DNA of 64,000 nucleotides from Saccopteryx bilineata (GCF_036850765.1 NC_089493.1:126424239-126488238), one strand, 5' to 3'. Positions 1 to 10,281 are shown, counted from the first letter of the stretch. The notes: a model not told the origin generated them from the sequence alone. Numbers and translations are program-made.

Positions 1-1811
1 GCATGATGGGAAAAAACAGAGGATTCATAGCACTTCTTCGTGAACATGAAAAGAGACCCATCCTAAGTGTTTACTGCATCCTACATCAGGAAGTGCTTTG
101 TGCTCAGATGTGTGGCGAGCAGCTTGGTGAGATGAGGTCGCTGGTAATTTGAGTGGTCAACTTTATTGTTGCCCGAGCTTTATTTTTATTTATTTTTTGT
201 TTTTCTGTTTAATTTTTTAATTTTTTACAGGGACAGAGAGAGAGTCAGAGAGAGGGATAGATAGGGACAGACAGACAGGAATGGAGAGAGATGAGAAGCA
301 TCAATCATCAGTTTTTTGTTGCAACACCTTAGTTGTTTATTGATTGCTTTCTCATATGTGCCTTGACCGTGGGCCTTCAGCAGACCGAGTAACCCCTTGC
401 TCAAGCCAGTGACCTTGGGTCCAAGAGTAACCCCTTGCTCAAGCCAGTGACCTTGGGTCCAAGCTGGCGAGCTTTTTGCTCAAACCAAATGAGTCCACGC
501 TCAAACTGGCTACCTCGGGGTCTCGAACCTGGGTCCTCCACGTCCCAGTCCAACGCTCTATCCACTGTGCCACCGCCTGGTCAGGCTTGCTCGAGCTTTA
601 AATGATCACCAGATTAAAACACTGCTGGATGAAGTTGGGAATAACTATCCTGGTCTGCTTCTGCACAGCAATGTGCATTGGTTGTCAAGAGGGAAGGTGC
701 TCAGCCATTTTGCGGCTTGTCTGAGCGAAATCCGGACTTTTCTTGAAATGAAAAACATTGAGCATCCCGAGTTAGCTAACAGAGTGGTTCCTGAAGTTCT
801 ACTATCTTGTGGACACGACTGAACATCTGAACCAGCTCAATGTGAAAATGCAAGGTGTTGGAATACAGTCTTATCCCTTCAACAAGCAGTGCTTGCATTT
901 GAAAACAAGCTGGAACTCTTCATCGCCAACATTGAAACAGGTCGTTTACTACACTTTGAAAAACTGGGAGAGTTTAAAGATGCACGCACAGCAAGTGACC
1001 CTGCTCAACATCTTGATCTCCAGCAGCTAGCGGGCTTCACATCGAATCTCCTGCAGTCATTCAAAGCGCGCTTTGGAGAATTTCGTGAGCGCACTCGTCT
1101 TTTTAAGTTCATCACCCATCCACACGAGTGTGCAGTGGACAGTGCCGACCTGAGTTACATCTCTGGTGTCTCTGTTAGAGATTTTGAGCTACAAGTTGCT
1201 GACCTGAAGGCCTCAGACATGTGGGTAAATAAGTTCAAGTCACTGAATGAAGATTTGGAAAGACTTGCACGACAGCAAGCAGAGTTGGTGAGCAAACACA
1301 AATGGGAAGAAATGAAAATACTTCAACCCGCAGACCAGCTGATTGTCAAAACTTGGAACGCACTTCCCATCACACACCACACACTGCAGTGTGTGAGTAT
1401 TGCTGTACTGACAATGTTTGGCTCTATGTATGCATGTGAGCAGTCTTTCTCACATCTAAAGAACGTTAAGACCAACCTACGATCACGTTTAATGGATGGA
1501 AGTCTCAATGCCTGCATGAAGCTTAACATCACCACGTATCAACCAGACTACAAAGCCATCAGCAAAACCATGCAGCACCAGAAGTCGCATTAATGCTAAG
1601 AAGTACTTTATTCATCATTGGTTAGCACCAGCATAACAATGTTTTTAAAAAGAATTCAGAGACTTATTGTACTTTAAAAGTGTTGGTCTTACATAAAATG
1701 TACACATTTACTTGTATTTAGTGTTAAACATATTGTATGGCTCTCATGGAATTACATTTTAAAATATGTGGTGTTCATGGCTCTCTCAGCCTAAAAGGTT
1801 CCTGACCCCTG
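1..1811 (+). pseudogene. Decayed hAT-superfamily (Charlie/GTF2IRD2-like) DNA transposon, 5' end outside window
   Basis: The plus strand encodes the C-terminal half of a hAT transposase, the enzyme that cuts and pastes its own element. The best open stretch is 889-1593 (234 residues). It ends with the hAT dimerisation region containing ACEQSFSHLKNVKTNLRSR (about 1432-1490). An HWLSRGKV motif lies near 674-697, as in GTF2IRD2-type domesticated hAT proteins. The frame is broken by a stop near 150, by shifts near 805-865, and by a SINE at 183-586. The right terminus reads TTCCTGACCCCTG, whose complement CAGGGGTCAGG is a typical Charlie-type inverted end. It is followed by ATCTAGAG (1812-1819), where retroviral pol homology resumes. 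The left end and matching duplication lie outside the window. This is a dead transposon, not a host gene. Superfamily assignment is firm; the exact family is not. Confidence 0.85.
183..586 (-). repeat. SINE-A insertion in the hAT transposon
   Basis: tRNA-headed SINE in reverse orientation. The head complement GCCTGGTCAGGC ends at 586 and the T-rich tail lies at 183-230. It is flanked by 14-bp duplications TTGCCCGAGCTTTA (169-182) and TTGCTCGAGCTTTA (587-600), differing at one base. It carries an exact 38-bp tandem duplication (387-424 and 425-462). It splits the transposase frame, so it came after the hAT element. Confidence 0.9.
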
Positions 1812-2535
1812 ATCTAGAGTGAGACCTTGGGTGGTGGGATTAAGGTGACGCCCAGATAGACTACGGATGGAGAGTGAAGTTGAGCCTTAGTAGAGAAGAC
1901 ATGATACCTCTTCATGGCGAGGAAGTTAAGAAGGGTGGCAGTGTGTTTCCTTGAGGCGGACAGGGAGGGGCTGCAGAGGAGTAGTCATCTACATATTGCA
2001 AGAGGGTACTTGTCTCAAGATCACATGCTGCTGAGTCCCGAGCTAGCACCTGCCCAAACAGGTGTGAGCTGTTTCTGAACCCCTGGGGTAAGACAGTCCA
2101 CGGAAGTGGTTGGGCTGCCTTAGTGTCCGGATCAGTCCTTGTAAAGGCAAACAGAAAGTAAGAGTCAGGGTGTAGAAGAATGGTAAAGAAGGTATCCTTG
2201 AGGTCTAGGACTGTGAAGTGAGTGGTGTTTAAGGAAATGTGTGACAGTAACGTGTGTGGATTAGGAACTACTACCTTGCTAATTAGGTGTAAATCTTGTA
2301 TGAGGCGTTAAGCCCCTGAGGGTTTTCGAACAGGAAGGATGGGGGTATTACAGGGGGAGTCTGTAGAGATAAGTAAGCCTTGATTTAAGAGGTGGGTAAT
2401 TATGGGTTTAAGGTCCTGTCAATGATTCGCCGAAATGTGGAATTGAGGTCTAGATGGGAATTGGGAGGGATTCTTCAAGCGGATGTGAACAGGTGGGTGG
2501 TGGGTTGCTACCACTGGGGTCAAGGTGTCCTAAAT
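1812..2535 (-). pseudogene. Endogenous retrovirus pol fragment (reverse transcriptase)
   Basis: Translating the minus strand gives gammaretrovirus-like reverse transcriptase in order: the N-terminal fingers region (about 2340-2500), the palm stretch with LPQGF (about 2065-2085), and the catalytic YVDD box (complement of 1984-1995). The reading frame is broken by several stops, for instance just after the PVRKPSG-like segment near 2310-2330. Similarity stops abruptly at 1812, where the hAT transposon begins, so the rest of pol is presumably beyond the window start. The enzyme would copy viral RNA into DNA; this copy cannot. Confidence 0.85.
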
Positions 2536-2949
2536 TTAGGGGTTGACAATGTCTGGTGGAATAGGGGGTGTGATTGAGTTAGGGTGATCTGTGGTAGTGG
2601 AAGAGCCTTCAGTCATGAGTGGCAGGAGTAGGTGGGAAGATGCTGTCAGCTGGATAGTGGCTCCGAGACTTTGTAGAATGTCCCAACCCAGGAGGGGTAC
2701 AGGGCATGAGGGCATAACTAAGAAGTGTGAAAAGGGGAATCTGTCCAAACTATATGTCAGGGATGACGTGTGAAGGGAAAAAGAAGGGGTCCCATCCACT
2801 CCCATAACCAAGACCTGTGAGGGAACTAGAGGTTCAGAGTGTGATGGCAAAACAGAGAAGGTAGCCCCTGTGTCCACAAGAAATGAGTTGGACTTACCCG
2901 CTACCTGCATCATTACTCTGGGCTTGGCAAGGGTGATGGAGGTCTTCAA
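2536..2949 (-). pseudogene. Endogenous retrovirus aspartic protease remnant
   Basis: A 137-residue open stretch on the minus strand is a retropepsin. The catalytic LVDTGAT motif sits at about residues 25-31 (complement of roughly 2858-2878), and the conserved C-terminal LLGWDILQSLGA segment lies about 60 residues later. This is the usual spacing for the protease that matures Gag and Pol. It lies directly between the Gag zinc knuckles (higher coordinates) and reverse transcriptase (lower coordinates), as expected for a gag-pro-pol provirus. The domain itself is open but sits in a provirus broken on both sides. Confidence 0.88.
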
Positions 2950-3248
2950 GTCCGGGCCGCGTCAGTTGTCCACGAGAACAAGAAGTTCAAGTGATAAGCC
3001 CACCTGGCTGGTTTGGCCTCCCATTTGGGTGGCTTGTCCTCCACGTGGAGGCACTGAGGAAGAGTCTGTTACCCAAAGTGGGCAGTCGTTCTGCCAGTGA
3101 CTGAGCTGCTTGCAGTCAGGGCAGGGCTTAGTGGGTGGCCTCAGACAGGGGCACTGCCAGTCCCAGTGACCCTCTCTGCTGCATTTAAAGTAAGCTCCTG
3201 GTGGGGTTCCTCTTTGTGACCCAGACTTGGGTCGGGCACCTCCTATAC

Positions 3249-3391
3249 CCGTGATGGCGAACCTTTTTATAAAAACTGTCCACTTTTGCAATGCTGGTCA
3301 ACCTGGTCCCTCCCGCCCACTAGTGGGCATTCCAGCTTTCTTGGTAGGCCAATCGCAGCGCCATCTGGTTGCTCCACTACCACCATCATGG
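3249..3391. mobile_element. Short non-autonomous hAT element (143 bp) inside ERV gag
   Basis: The segment is bounded by an exact 8-bp duplication TCCTATAC (3241-3248 and 3392-3399), the size made by hAT transposases. Its ends are imperfectly inverted: CCGTGATGG at the left and CCATCATGG at the right. It interrupts the region encoding the zinc knuckles, so it inserted after the provirus. It has no coding capacity. Confidence 0.85.
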
Positions 3392-3496
3392 TCCTATACT
3401 TTGCCCCTGTTGCTCTGCTGGCCTCAGGGCTGCCACAAGAGCCTGGGTTTGGAGAGTTACCTTTTGCTGCATGTGGGCCTGGTGAACAGCCTTGGC

Positions 3497-3846
3497 TGTG
3501 GCTTGGTCAGCAATGGGGGATGGTCACATGAGGAATCCAGACCCGGGAACTTGACTAGAACCGCCCACATCCAGGTGCATCAAAAGAAACTTCCCAGGAG
3601 CCCTTTGAAAAAAAAAGTGACTGTCTGTCAACCAGTGAGATTTCACCACGTCATATTAGCTCGACCACCCTAGGGACCTTTTAAATATCCCCCACGCAAG
3701 TCACCCTATGCGACTTCCCTGGCCTCTGTCCTTGGGGCTAGAGAACCTCATTGGACGGGATGCACTGTACTCAATAAAGCCTTTTATTATTCCACACTTT
3801 GTGGCTCCGACCCCTTCCTTCTTCCTCAGCGGGGAAATACCTTACA
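3497..3846 (+). mobile_element. Solo LTR (350 bp) inserted antisense into the ERV gag
   Basis: The element begins TGTGGC and ends ACCTTACA. It is flanked by exact 5-bp duplications TTGGC (3492-3496 and 3847-3851). A polyadenylation signal AATAAA lies at 3773-3778. The block from CAATGGGGGATGGTCAC onward is shared with the LTR at 7845-8204 and, in reverse, with that at 21362-21720. The surrounding ERV has the opposite orientation, so this is a separate, later insertion reduced to a solo LTR by recombination between its ends. Confidence 0.9.
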
Positions 3847-5350
3847 TTGGCCTTTTCCTCCCAACTATTAAAAACTTTAAATGCATGTTCATCAGGTCTC
3901 AGATAGGGGTTTGGGGGCCCTCTTCCACCTTTTTAAATTTCTTCCAAATGTCCGGGGCTGATTGGGAAATAAACTGAGTAGCTAATACAATCGCCCTGGC
4001 ATCGGAGGCAGGGTCTAGACGGGTATGGAGGACCATAGCGTCAGTGAGGTGGTTCAAAAAGAAGGCCGGGTTTTCCTCAGGCCCTTGAGTGATTTCTATT
4101 TGTCATAGTTAACTACCTTTTGTGCTGCGTTCTGCATGCCAGCTATGAGACATTCAATCATTTGGTCTCATCGTCTCCTACCTGTTTGTCCCGTCTGGTA
4201 ATCCCAGTTAGGGTCTGTGTTGAGGACTGCCTGTACCTCAACTGGCATTTGGTCATTCGTGAGGTGAACCTGATCGATATGAGTCCATGCCACTGTCCAG
4301 ATTCAGTCCCATTCGTCGGGGGTAAGGGTAGAAGACATAATAACATAGAGATTATGCCAAGTGAGGTCATACGCCTGAGTGAGACATTGGAATTCCTTGA
4401 TATAGGCAGTAGGATTAGAAGAGTAGGAGCCTAAATGCTTTTTGATTGCAGACAGATCAGAGAGGGAAAAAGAAACATGTACCCGCCACCTCGCGGAGAA
4501 GGCAGAGAATGTTTCTCCCTCTTGTGGCCTGTGGCAAGATCTGGTGTGAGCACTGACAGGGGAGGAAAGAGAGGGACTGGTATTTGCAGGCAAATGAGAA
4601 ACAGGACCCAGTGAAGGGAGAGGAGGACCCTGGCAGGGTGGAGGGGGTCGTGCAGGAGGGGGAGAGAGTTCCTCAAGGGGGGTTGGCGAGGGAGGAAAGA
4701 TCAGAAGCGGAGGGTTTAGCTGATGTTTCTCTGGCTAAAAGGACCTGTGCCATAGAGCAGGCAGCACAGAGATTAGGATGGGAGTGCAAATACCAGAAGC
4801 CCTGAATGTAAGGGATCTCCAACCATTTCCCAGTTCTCTGGCAATAGTCCTGTAAATTGGTGAGGGTGTTAAAATCGAAAGTCCCTTCAGGAGGCCACCT
4901 GGTCTGGTTATCCAGTGGGTACTGTGGCCTGGCCACAGTGGAGAAGATCAGTTTCTTCTTTAGGGAGGGATCTATGTTTGAGAGATTCCAGATAAAGCAC
5001 CCTAGGAGTGTTTTTGAGTCAAGTTTAGATTCCTGCGCCCCCATGGCCATCCTCAGCCTTGGGGTGATCAGATGAGAATTGGCGTCCCACAACTCAATCT
5101 CTGGCCACCAGATAGTCAGGCAGAGTGGGAGTGTCTGGGATGTCTCCACAGGCAGACACATACTCGAAAGGTAGGAGGTCCCTGATGCAGCTGTGATTAT
5201 GGACAGGGAGTCTCGGAGTTGGAAAGAACTGAGGGGAGGCTGGAGGCAGGGGACTTACCGCACCGTGTGCCGAAGTGGGTGGAAGGTCGAAGGTCCTGGT
5301 CTTCCTTGGAAGGGAAGAGGAGAGGAGTGGCCCTTGCAGGCTCAAGCTCC

Positions 5351-5368
5351 TCCCGGGTTTCAGCACCA
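5351..5368 (-). other. Retroviral primer-binding site, tRNA-Phe-like
   Basis: Two bases inside the LTR end, the minus strand reads TGGTGCTGAAACCCGGGA. This complements the 3' end of mammalian tRNA-Phe (GAA) with one mismatch, recalled from the known tRNA sequence. It would have primed minus-strand DNA synthesis. Its position confirms that 5371-5692 is the 5' LTR of this provirus. Confidence 0.85.
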
Positions 5369-5370
5369 AA

Positions 5371-5692
5371 TGTAAGGTATTTTCCACCGAGGAAGAAAGA
5401 AGGACATAGCCACCAAGTGTGGACAAGCAAAAGCTTTGTTTAGAGCACTCCCTGGCGAGGTTCACTGGTCTGCAAGACAGGGGCCAGGGAAGTCGCACAG
5501 CTTCTCCCGCGGGGGAGGGGGGGTTAATTTATAGTGTTGGTAGGGTGGTGGTGAGGTGATAGGTCGTGGAGAAATTTTATTGGCTGACAGACAGTTGTCT
5601 TTTTTCAAAATGCTCCTGGGCCATTTCTTTTGGTGGTCATGGGTGTGGGTGGTTCCTCATGTGACCTTCCCCCATTGCCAGCTGACCTCACA
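5371..5692 (-). mobile_element. 5' LTR of the endogenous retrovirus
   Basis: The 322-bp element has inverted ends TGTAAGGT (5371) and its partner GACCTCACA (ending 5692). In viral orientation it holds U3, an AACAAAGCTTTTGC-type stretch where sister LTRs have AATAAAGCCTTTT, and an end adjoining the primer site. It belongs to the same broad family as the solo LTRs at 3497, 7845 and 21362 but is clearly diverged from them. The 3' LTR is not in the window. Confidence 0.85.
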
Positions 5693-7188
5693 CTAACCTG
5701 GAACCTTCTATGACTTGAATTGGGGAACTTTTTGCTAAAAGTCCTGAGTGAATGTCTCTTGGATGCAAACACCAAGAAACTGTGTGAGTTACCTTTGTGC
5801 AAACACAAAGGGATGCATGTGAACTGGCCTTAGAAAATAGCCTAGAGGTTCTAGATTGCCCCTTCCTTTGTGCTTGTTAATTAGAAAAAGAAAAAGAATG
5901 TACTAACCCAAATTAGCCTTTCTCCAAGTCAGCAAAACCACCATTAGTCATTCTTCCTTCTTATCACCTGATCTCCCTCCCTTGTAATCCTGTTATCTCA
6001 GTTCTGCTTCTGATCAATAAAAGCTAAGGGAGAAGGAGATTCAGGAGGTCTCTCTCTGCCTCCCTTGGCAGGCCTCCCCCCACTTCATCTTGAATAAGTT
6101 TGTGTCTTGTGTAGGTTTCTTTCACGCGACACTGGTAGTTCCCAGCTGGCTGGAGTACTACACACATAAATACAAAAGTGTTCCTAAATGATGTAGGTGG
6201 CTCCCTGGGCCTGTACTGTTTGTATGATATTCTTGATGCTGAACACCTGGTTTTCTTCAGGGAGGCTGGAATTTTAGGACAATAGGAGGGCCATATGACC
6301 AGCCCTCCAAAAAACTTTAGACACTGAGGTTCTATTTAACTTCCTTGATAGACAGCACTTCATATATGTTCTTATAAGTTGTTGCTGGACGAACTGCATT
6401 TGCTGTGTGTGCCTGTGCCAGGAGAGGAACTTGGAAGCTGTGACCTGTCCCCTCCTGACTTCTCCCTGCACACCTTCCCCTGTGTTGACTTTGCTCTGCC
6501 TCTTTCACTGTAATAGATCAGCCAGGAGTGCAGCTGATTCTGAGTCTGTGACTCTCTCCAGCAAATCGCTGATCCAGAGGTGGGCTGGGGGACCCCTGAC
6601 ACAACCTAAAACCATGCATGCTACAGGACAGGCCTCTAAAGTTAATGACCAGCTTTGTCTGCACCAAAGAATGTGAAAATTTTTTAACCAGGGGGGTTAA
6701 AGGAAGGTGTTGATGTTGGTCTGAATAGTGTTGTTAGCTCTCTTCATGGTGACCCCACTCTTCTCGTCCCATGCCCCATCTCACAGAGCAATTGCTCCCT
6801 GTCCCAGGACCTCCCCCACACGCAAATGGTTCTCAGCATCTGCTTACCTGTGAGGAGCGGAGGCGGAGCAGGGATAGGAGGGAGTGTTTGGGTCTATCAA
6901 TGGTTGATGCTAGAACTCTGCAGATGTTTGAGTTTACCTCTTAAGCCAGAAGGAGGGTGACTGTGATGAGCTGGCTGTCAGTACAATGCATGGTAGAGAT
7001 GGACCCTTACCAGGTAGGCCTTTCTGACTGAGGTTCTTCTGGATTCCAAGCCGACCTACTTCTGCTTGGTTTCCACAGTTTTTCTTTAGATGTGCTTAAC
7101 ATAATCAGCTAACTAATGCAGTCTTGTTCTGGCCTGTGGGCCTTCTTCTTCTGTAAGGTGGCTATATCTGTCTATAACCTGAGGTGTA
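5693..7188. other. Intergenic stretch with a possible LTR-like segment (about 5870-6165)
   Basis: I recognise no gene here. The segment from TGTGCTTG (about 5870) to TACTACACA (about 6165) has an AATAAA near 6016, a T/C-rich downstream part and TG...CA-like ends, so it may be an old LTR of another class. No target duplication is visible. The remainder (6166-7188) shows nothing I can name. Confidence 0.3.
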
Positions 7189-7428
7189 CCATATTTCCCC
7201 ATGTATAAGATGCATCTTAATTTTGGGACCAGAAATTTGAAAAAAAAATGTATTACATAAAGTTATTGAACTCAAGTTTTATTCATCATAAAATTCATAC
7301 AACTCCTCATCACTGTCAAAACTCCCATCCATTAGCTTGTCCTCATCTGTGTCTGATGACGAATCACTGTCTTCATATATTGCCTCATCCTCAGTTCCAT
7401 CTATGGCATTTGAAATGCCACACTTCTT

Positions 7429-7748
7429 TTTTTTTTTACAGAGGCAGAGATAGACAGGGACAGACAGACAGGAACGGAGAGAGATGAGAAGCATCAATCA
7501 TCAGTTTCTCGTTGTGCGTTGCGACTTCTTAGTTGTTCATTGATTGCTTTCTCACATGTGCCTTGACCGTGGGCCTTCAGCAGACCGAGTAACCCCCTGC
7601 TGGAGCCAGCAACCTTGGGTCCAAGCTGGTGAGCTCCTTGCTCAAGCCAGATGAGCCCGCGCTCAAGCTGGCGACCTCAGGGTCTCGAACCTGGGTCCTC
7701 CACATCCCAGTCCGATGCTCTATCCACTGCACCACCTCCTGGTCAGGC
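7429..7748 (-). repeat. SINE-A insertion in the pogo-like transposon
   Basis: Reverse-oriented SINE-A with exact 18-bp target duplications TGAAATGCCACACTTCTT (7411-7428 and 7749-7766). It splits the acidic C-terminal tail of the transposase. The duplications are identical, so the insertion is fairly recent. Confidence 0.95.
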
Positions 7749-7844
7749 TGAAATGCCACACTTCTTAAATGACTTGACAACAATCTCAATCTTGATATTA
7801 TCCCAGGATCTTTGCACCCAGGTACAAACTTCTCCTATAGTTGG

Positions 7845-8204
7845 TGTAAGGTCGGTGGATAATGGGGGATGGTCACTTGGGGAACTCAGACCCACGAACT
7901 TTGGCTAGGACCGCCCACAACCAGGCACGCCAAAAGAAGCTTCACAGGAACCGTTTGGAAAAAAGCAACCGTCTACCAGCCAGTGAGATTTCACCACGTC
8001 ATATTAGCTCGACTTCCCTAGAGGGACCCCTTTAAATATCTCCCACCGGTTTAATCCCTGCAACTTCCCTGGCCCCCATCTTACCTCGGGCCCAGGGAAC
8101 CTTGCCGGGCGGGATGTGCTGTACTCAATAAAGCCTTTTACTATTCCACACTTGGTGGCTCCGAGCCCTCTTTCTTCCTTCACGGCGGGGAAAAATACCT
8201 TACT
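7845..8204 (+). mobile_element. Solo LTR (about 360 bp) in the pogo-like transposon
   Basis: It begins TGTAAGGTCGG and ends near ATACCTTAC, with AATAAA at 8127-8132 and a CCTTTAAATATC promoter-like element near 8030. The transposase reading frame resumes on both sides, with FDTSRKS encoded before it and PTIGEVCTW after it (minus strand). It is a sister of the LTRs at 3497-3846 and 21362-21720. I cannot see a clean target duplication, so one edge may have been trimmed. Confidence 0.85.
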
Positions 8205-9857
8205 CTTCCTGCTGGTGTCAAACTGTCCCCAGAAGACTTCATCCATTGGTTCCACTCATTTCTCATAACAGCTTTGAAAGGTTTTTAATGCTGACATCAA
8301 GTGGTTGGATCTGGATGTCAAGCTTCCAGGTATGATGGCAAGTTTTGTGTTTTGCTCTGCAGCAATCTTTTTTGTGTTTTTTGTTATGTGTGCCCTGAAC
8401 TGATCAATCACCAATAGGACAGGTTTGCATAAGAACCCACCTGGTCTCCTTCTCCAAACTTTCCCAAACCAGATCTTCATCCCATCCTGATCCATCAACC
8501 CTTGTCATGAACGTGGACAGTCACTCTAGGAATGTCTTCTTTTGGCATTGTTTTGTGTTTGAAATCAGCATAGGAGGCAGCTTGGTTCCATTGGCACAAC
8601 AAGCTAGAACAGCTGTATAATGGCTCTTTTCATGTCCACTTGTTTTCACAGTTACAGTTTTCACCCCCTTCTTATCAACAGTTCTGTTACTTAGGACATC
8701 AAATTGAAGGGGGGCTTCGTCCATATTTGCAATCTGCCCCAACTCAAACTAATGTCTTTTCTGACATTGAATGATAAAACAATGAAATTCAAGGACCTTC
8801 TGCTCATAGCTTTCAGGCATCTTTTGGACAAGTCTGGTGTGTGTATGCATGCTTAGTCCATTCCATTTCATGAGCCTGAGGCACCAATTGTGTCCTCCTT
8901 TGAAATTAGTAACTTCTTTTTCATCAGCAATTCTTCTTGCCTCATGCTGAACCATCTTTGTGAACACAGGAATTCCAATTGCCCTTTAGCTCTTTAATCC
9001 ATATCCTCAATTCCCTCTAAATGAGGCCATTTTGCTGACTTGTCTCTCTCATGGCCTTCTTTTGCCATGGCACTTTCAGTAGGATTTCTTCTTCCCGTAG
9101 CCAGTCTCGGACTGATTTCTCACTTGGAGGAGGACCAAACTTACGTTCAACAGCACGATTTCCATTCACTTTTGCAAACTGGATCAATTTCAACTGAAAT
9201 TCAGCACCGTACAAAAATCTTTTCTGAGCCATTTCTGGGAAGAATGTGGCAAAACGTAACCTACCTTACCAGACCAGTAACAAGTGTGAAACAATGAGCG
9301 CAAAGACAACAGTGTGAAAAAGCAGGAAACGCAAGTAAAAAAATCTAAAACCACAATACAAGACACATTCAGTTTTTAGACTCCAGATTTTTTGAAAAAG
9401 GGTGCATCTTAAACATGGGGAAATATGGTGGGTTTGGATTTCAAAGAGCAACTTGACCCAAGTTTGAGATCTAGGCTTTGTGTTTTAGTCAGAAGCCTTT
9501 AAGGGAACATGGTGTGAGGAGGGTCTTCTTTTATATCTGTGGGCTCGCTCTCTACCCCTAAAGTTTTAGGGGAAGTGAGCAGAAGTCCCATCATTTGCAC
9601 TGTTACCCACTGGTGAAGCAGCTGGGATGGTAAGGGGAAGCCACAGAACACTGACTAGGATGTGACCTTTTCCTGCGGGGAGCTTCCATCCAGCATGGTA
9701 AGATCGGTAAGTGGGGAGACCTGAAGATGGCAGCGGAGTAGGCAGACGCACGGACTCCCAGCTCACACCACTGAACTAGATTATAAACTAATTTATGAAC
9801 CATCAGCATGAAAAACCAAATCTGGACTACAAGAACAGCTTTCAAAAACCAAGGAGC

Positions 9858-10281
9858 GCCCTGGCTGGTTGGCTCAGCGGTAGAGCGTCGGCCTAGCGTG
9901 CGGAGGACCCGGGTTCGATTCCCGGCCAGGGCACACAGGAGAAGCGCCCATTTGCTTCTCCACCCCTCCGCCGCGCTTTCCTCTCTGTCTCTCTCTTCCC
10001 CTCCCGCAGCCAAGGCTCCATTGGAGCAAAGATGGCCCGGGCGCTGGGGATGGCTCTGTGGCCTCTGCCTCAGGCGCTAGAGTGGCTCTGGTCGCCAACA
10101 TGGCGACGCCCCGGAGGGGCAGAGCATCGCCCCCTGGTGGGCAGAGCGTCGCCCCATGGTGGGCGTGCCGGGTGGATCCCGGTCGGGCGCATGCGGGAGT
10201 CTGTCTGACTGTCTCTCCCTGTTTCCAGCTTCAGAAAAATGAAAAAAAAAACAACAAAACAAAACAAAAAAAAAACCAAAA
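9858..10281 (+). repeat. SINE-B insertion in the L1 5' UTR
   Basis: tRNA-derived head with box A (TGGCTCAGCGG) and box B (GGTTCGATTCC), a C/T-rich middle, two CCCC(C)TGGTGGGC-type motifs and an A-rich tail. Target duplications are AAAAACCAAGGAGC (9844-9857) and AAAAACCCAAGGAGC (10282-10296). The tRNA boxes are well preserved, suggesting a young copy. It is not a tRNA gene. Confidence 0.93.

Larger units (their letters stand above)
2950..5044 (-). pseudogene. Endogenous retrovirus gag remnant (matrix, capsid, nucleocapsid)
   Basis: Gag is the structural polyprotein. On the minus strand it starts at ATG 5044, where an MGAQESKL-type N-terminus with the myristoylation glycine opens a matrix-like domain (about 4673-5044). 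A proline-rich segment and a capsid piece follow (about 4303-4593). Two nucleocapsid zinc knuckles lie at about 3075-3210. The distal knuckle keeps CX2CX4HX4C (CPDCKQLSHWQNDC); the other has lost its first cysteine. The gene is cut by frameshifts, by an opposite-strand solo LTR (3497-3846) and by a small hAT element (3249-3391). Two zinc knuckles are unusual for a gammaretrovirus-like gag, most of which have one. Confidence 0.85.
7189..9428 (-). pseudogene. Pogo/Tigger-like DNA transposon with decayed transposase
   Basis: Both ends carry a near-perfect inverted repeat of about 28 bp: CCATATTTCCCCATGTATAA at 7189 and its complement ending at 9428. The minus strand encodes a pogo-type transposase beginning MAQKRFLYGAEF at 9232, with a CENP-B/pogo-like DNA-binding region. 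A DDE domain follows: NMDEAPLQFD (near 8700), LLVIDQFRAH (near 8410), and a third aspartate in a shifted frame (QPLDVS, near 8295). An acidic tail contains KKCGISNAIDGTEDE (about 7385-7410 plus 7749-7760). Several frameshifts plus a SINE-A (7429-7748) and a solo LTR (7845-8204) make it dead. A TA precedes the left end; the right flank reads TG, probably mutated. Domain order matches domesticated relatives such as POGK. Confidence 0.88.

Noticed and set aside
387..462. Direct repeats suggesting a CRISPR-like array
   Set aside because: Only two adjacent copies without spacers, inside a SINE in a mammalian genome.
1812..5692. Potentially intact endogenous retrovirus
   Set aside because: Frameshifts, stops, three inserted elements and the absence of env and the 3' LTR in the window show it is defective.
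9858..9940. tRNA gene-like sequence with A and B boxes
   Set aside because: It is the head of a SINE-B with its own target duplication, repeated many times in the window. The cloverleaf is not complete and a SINE body follows.
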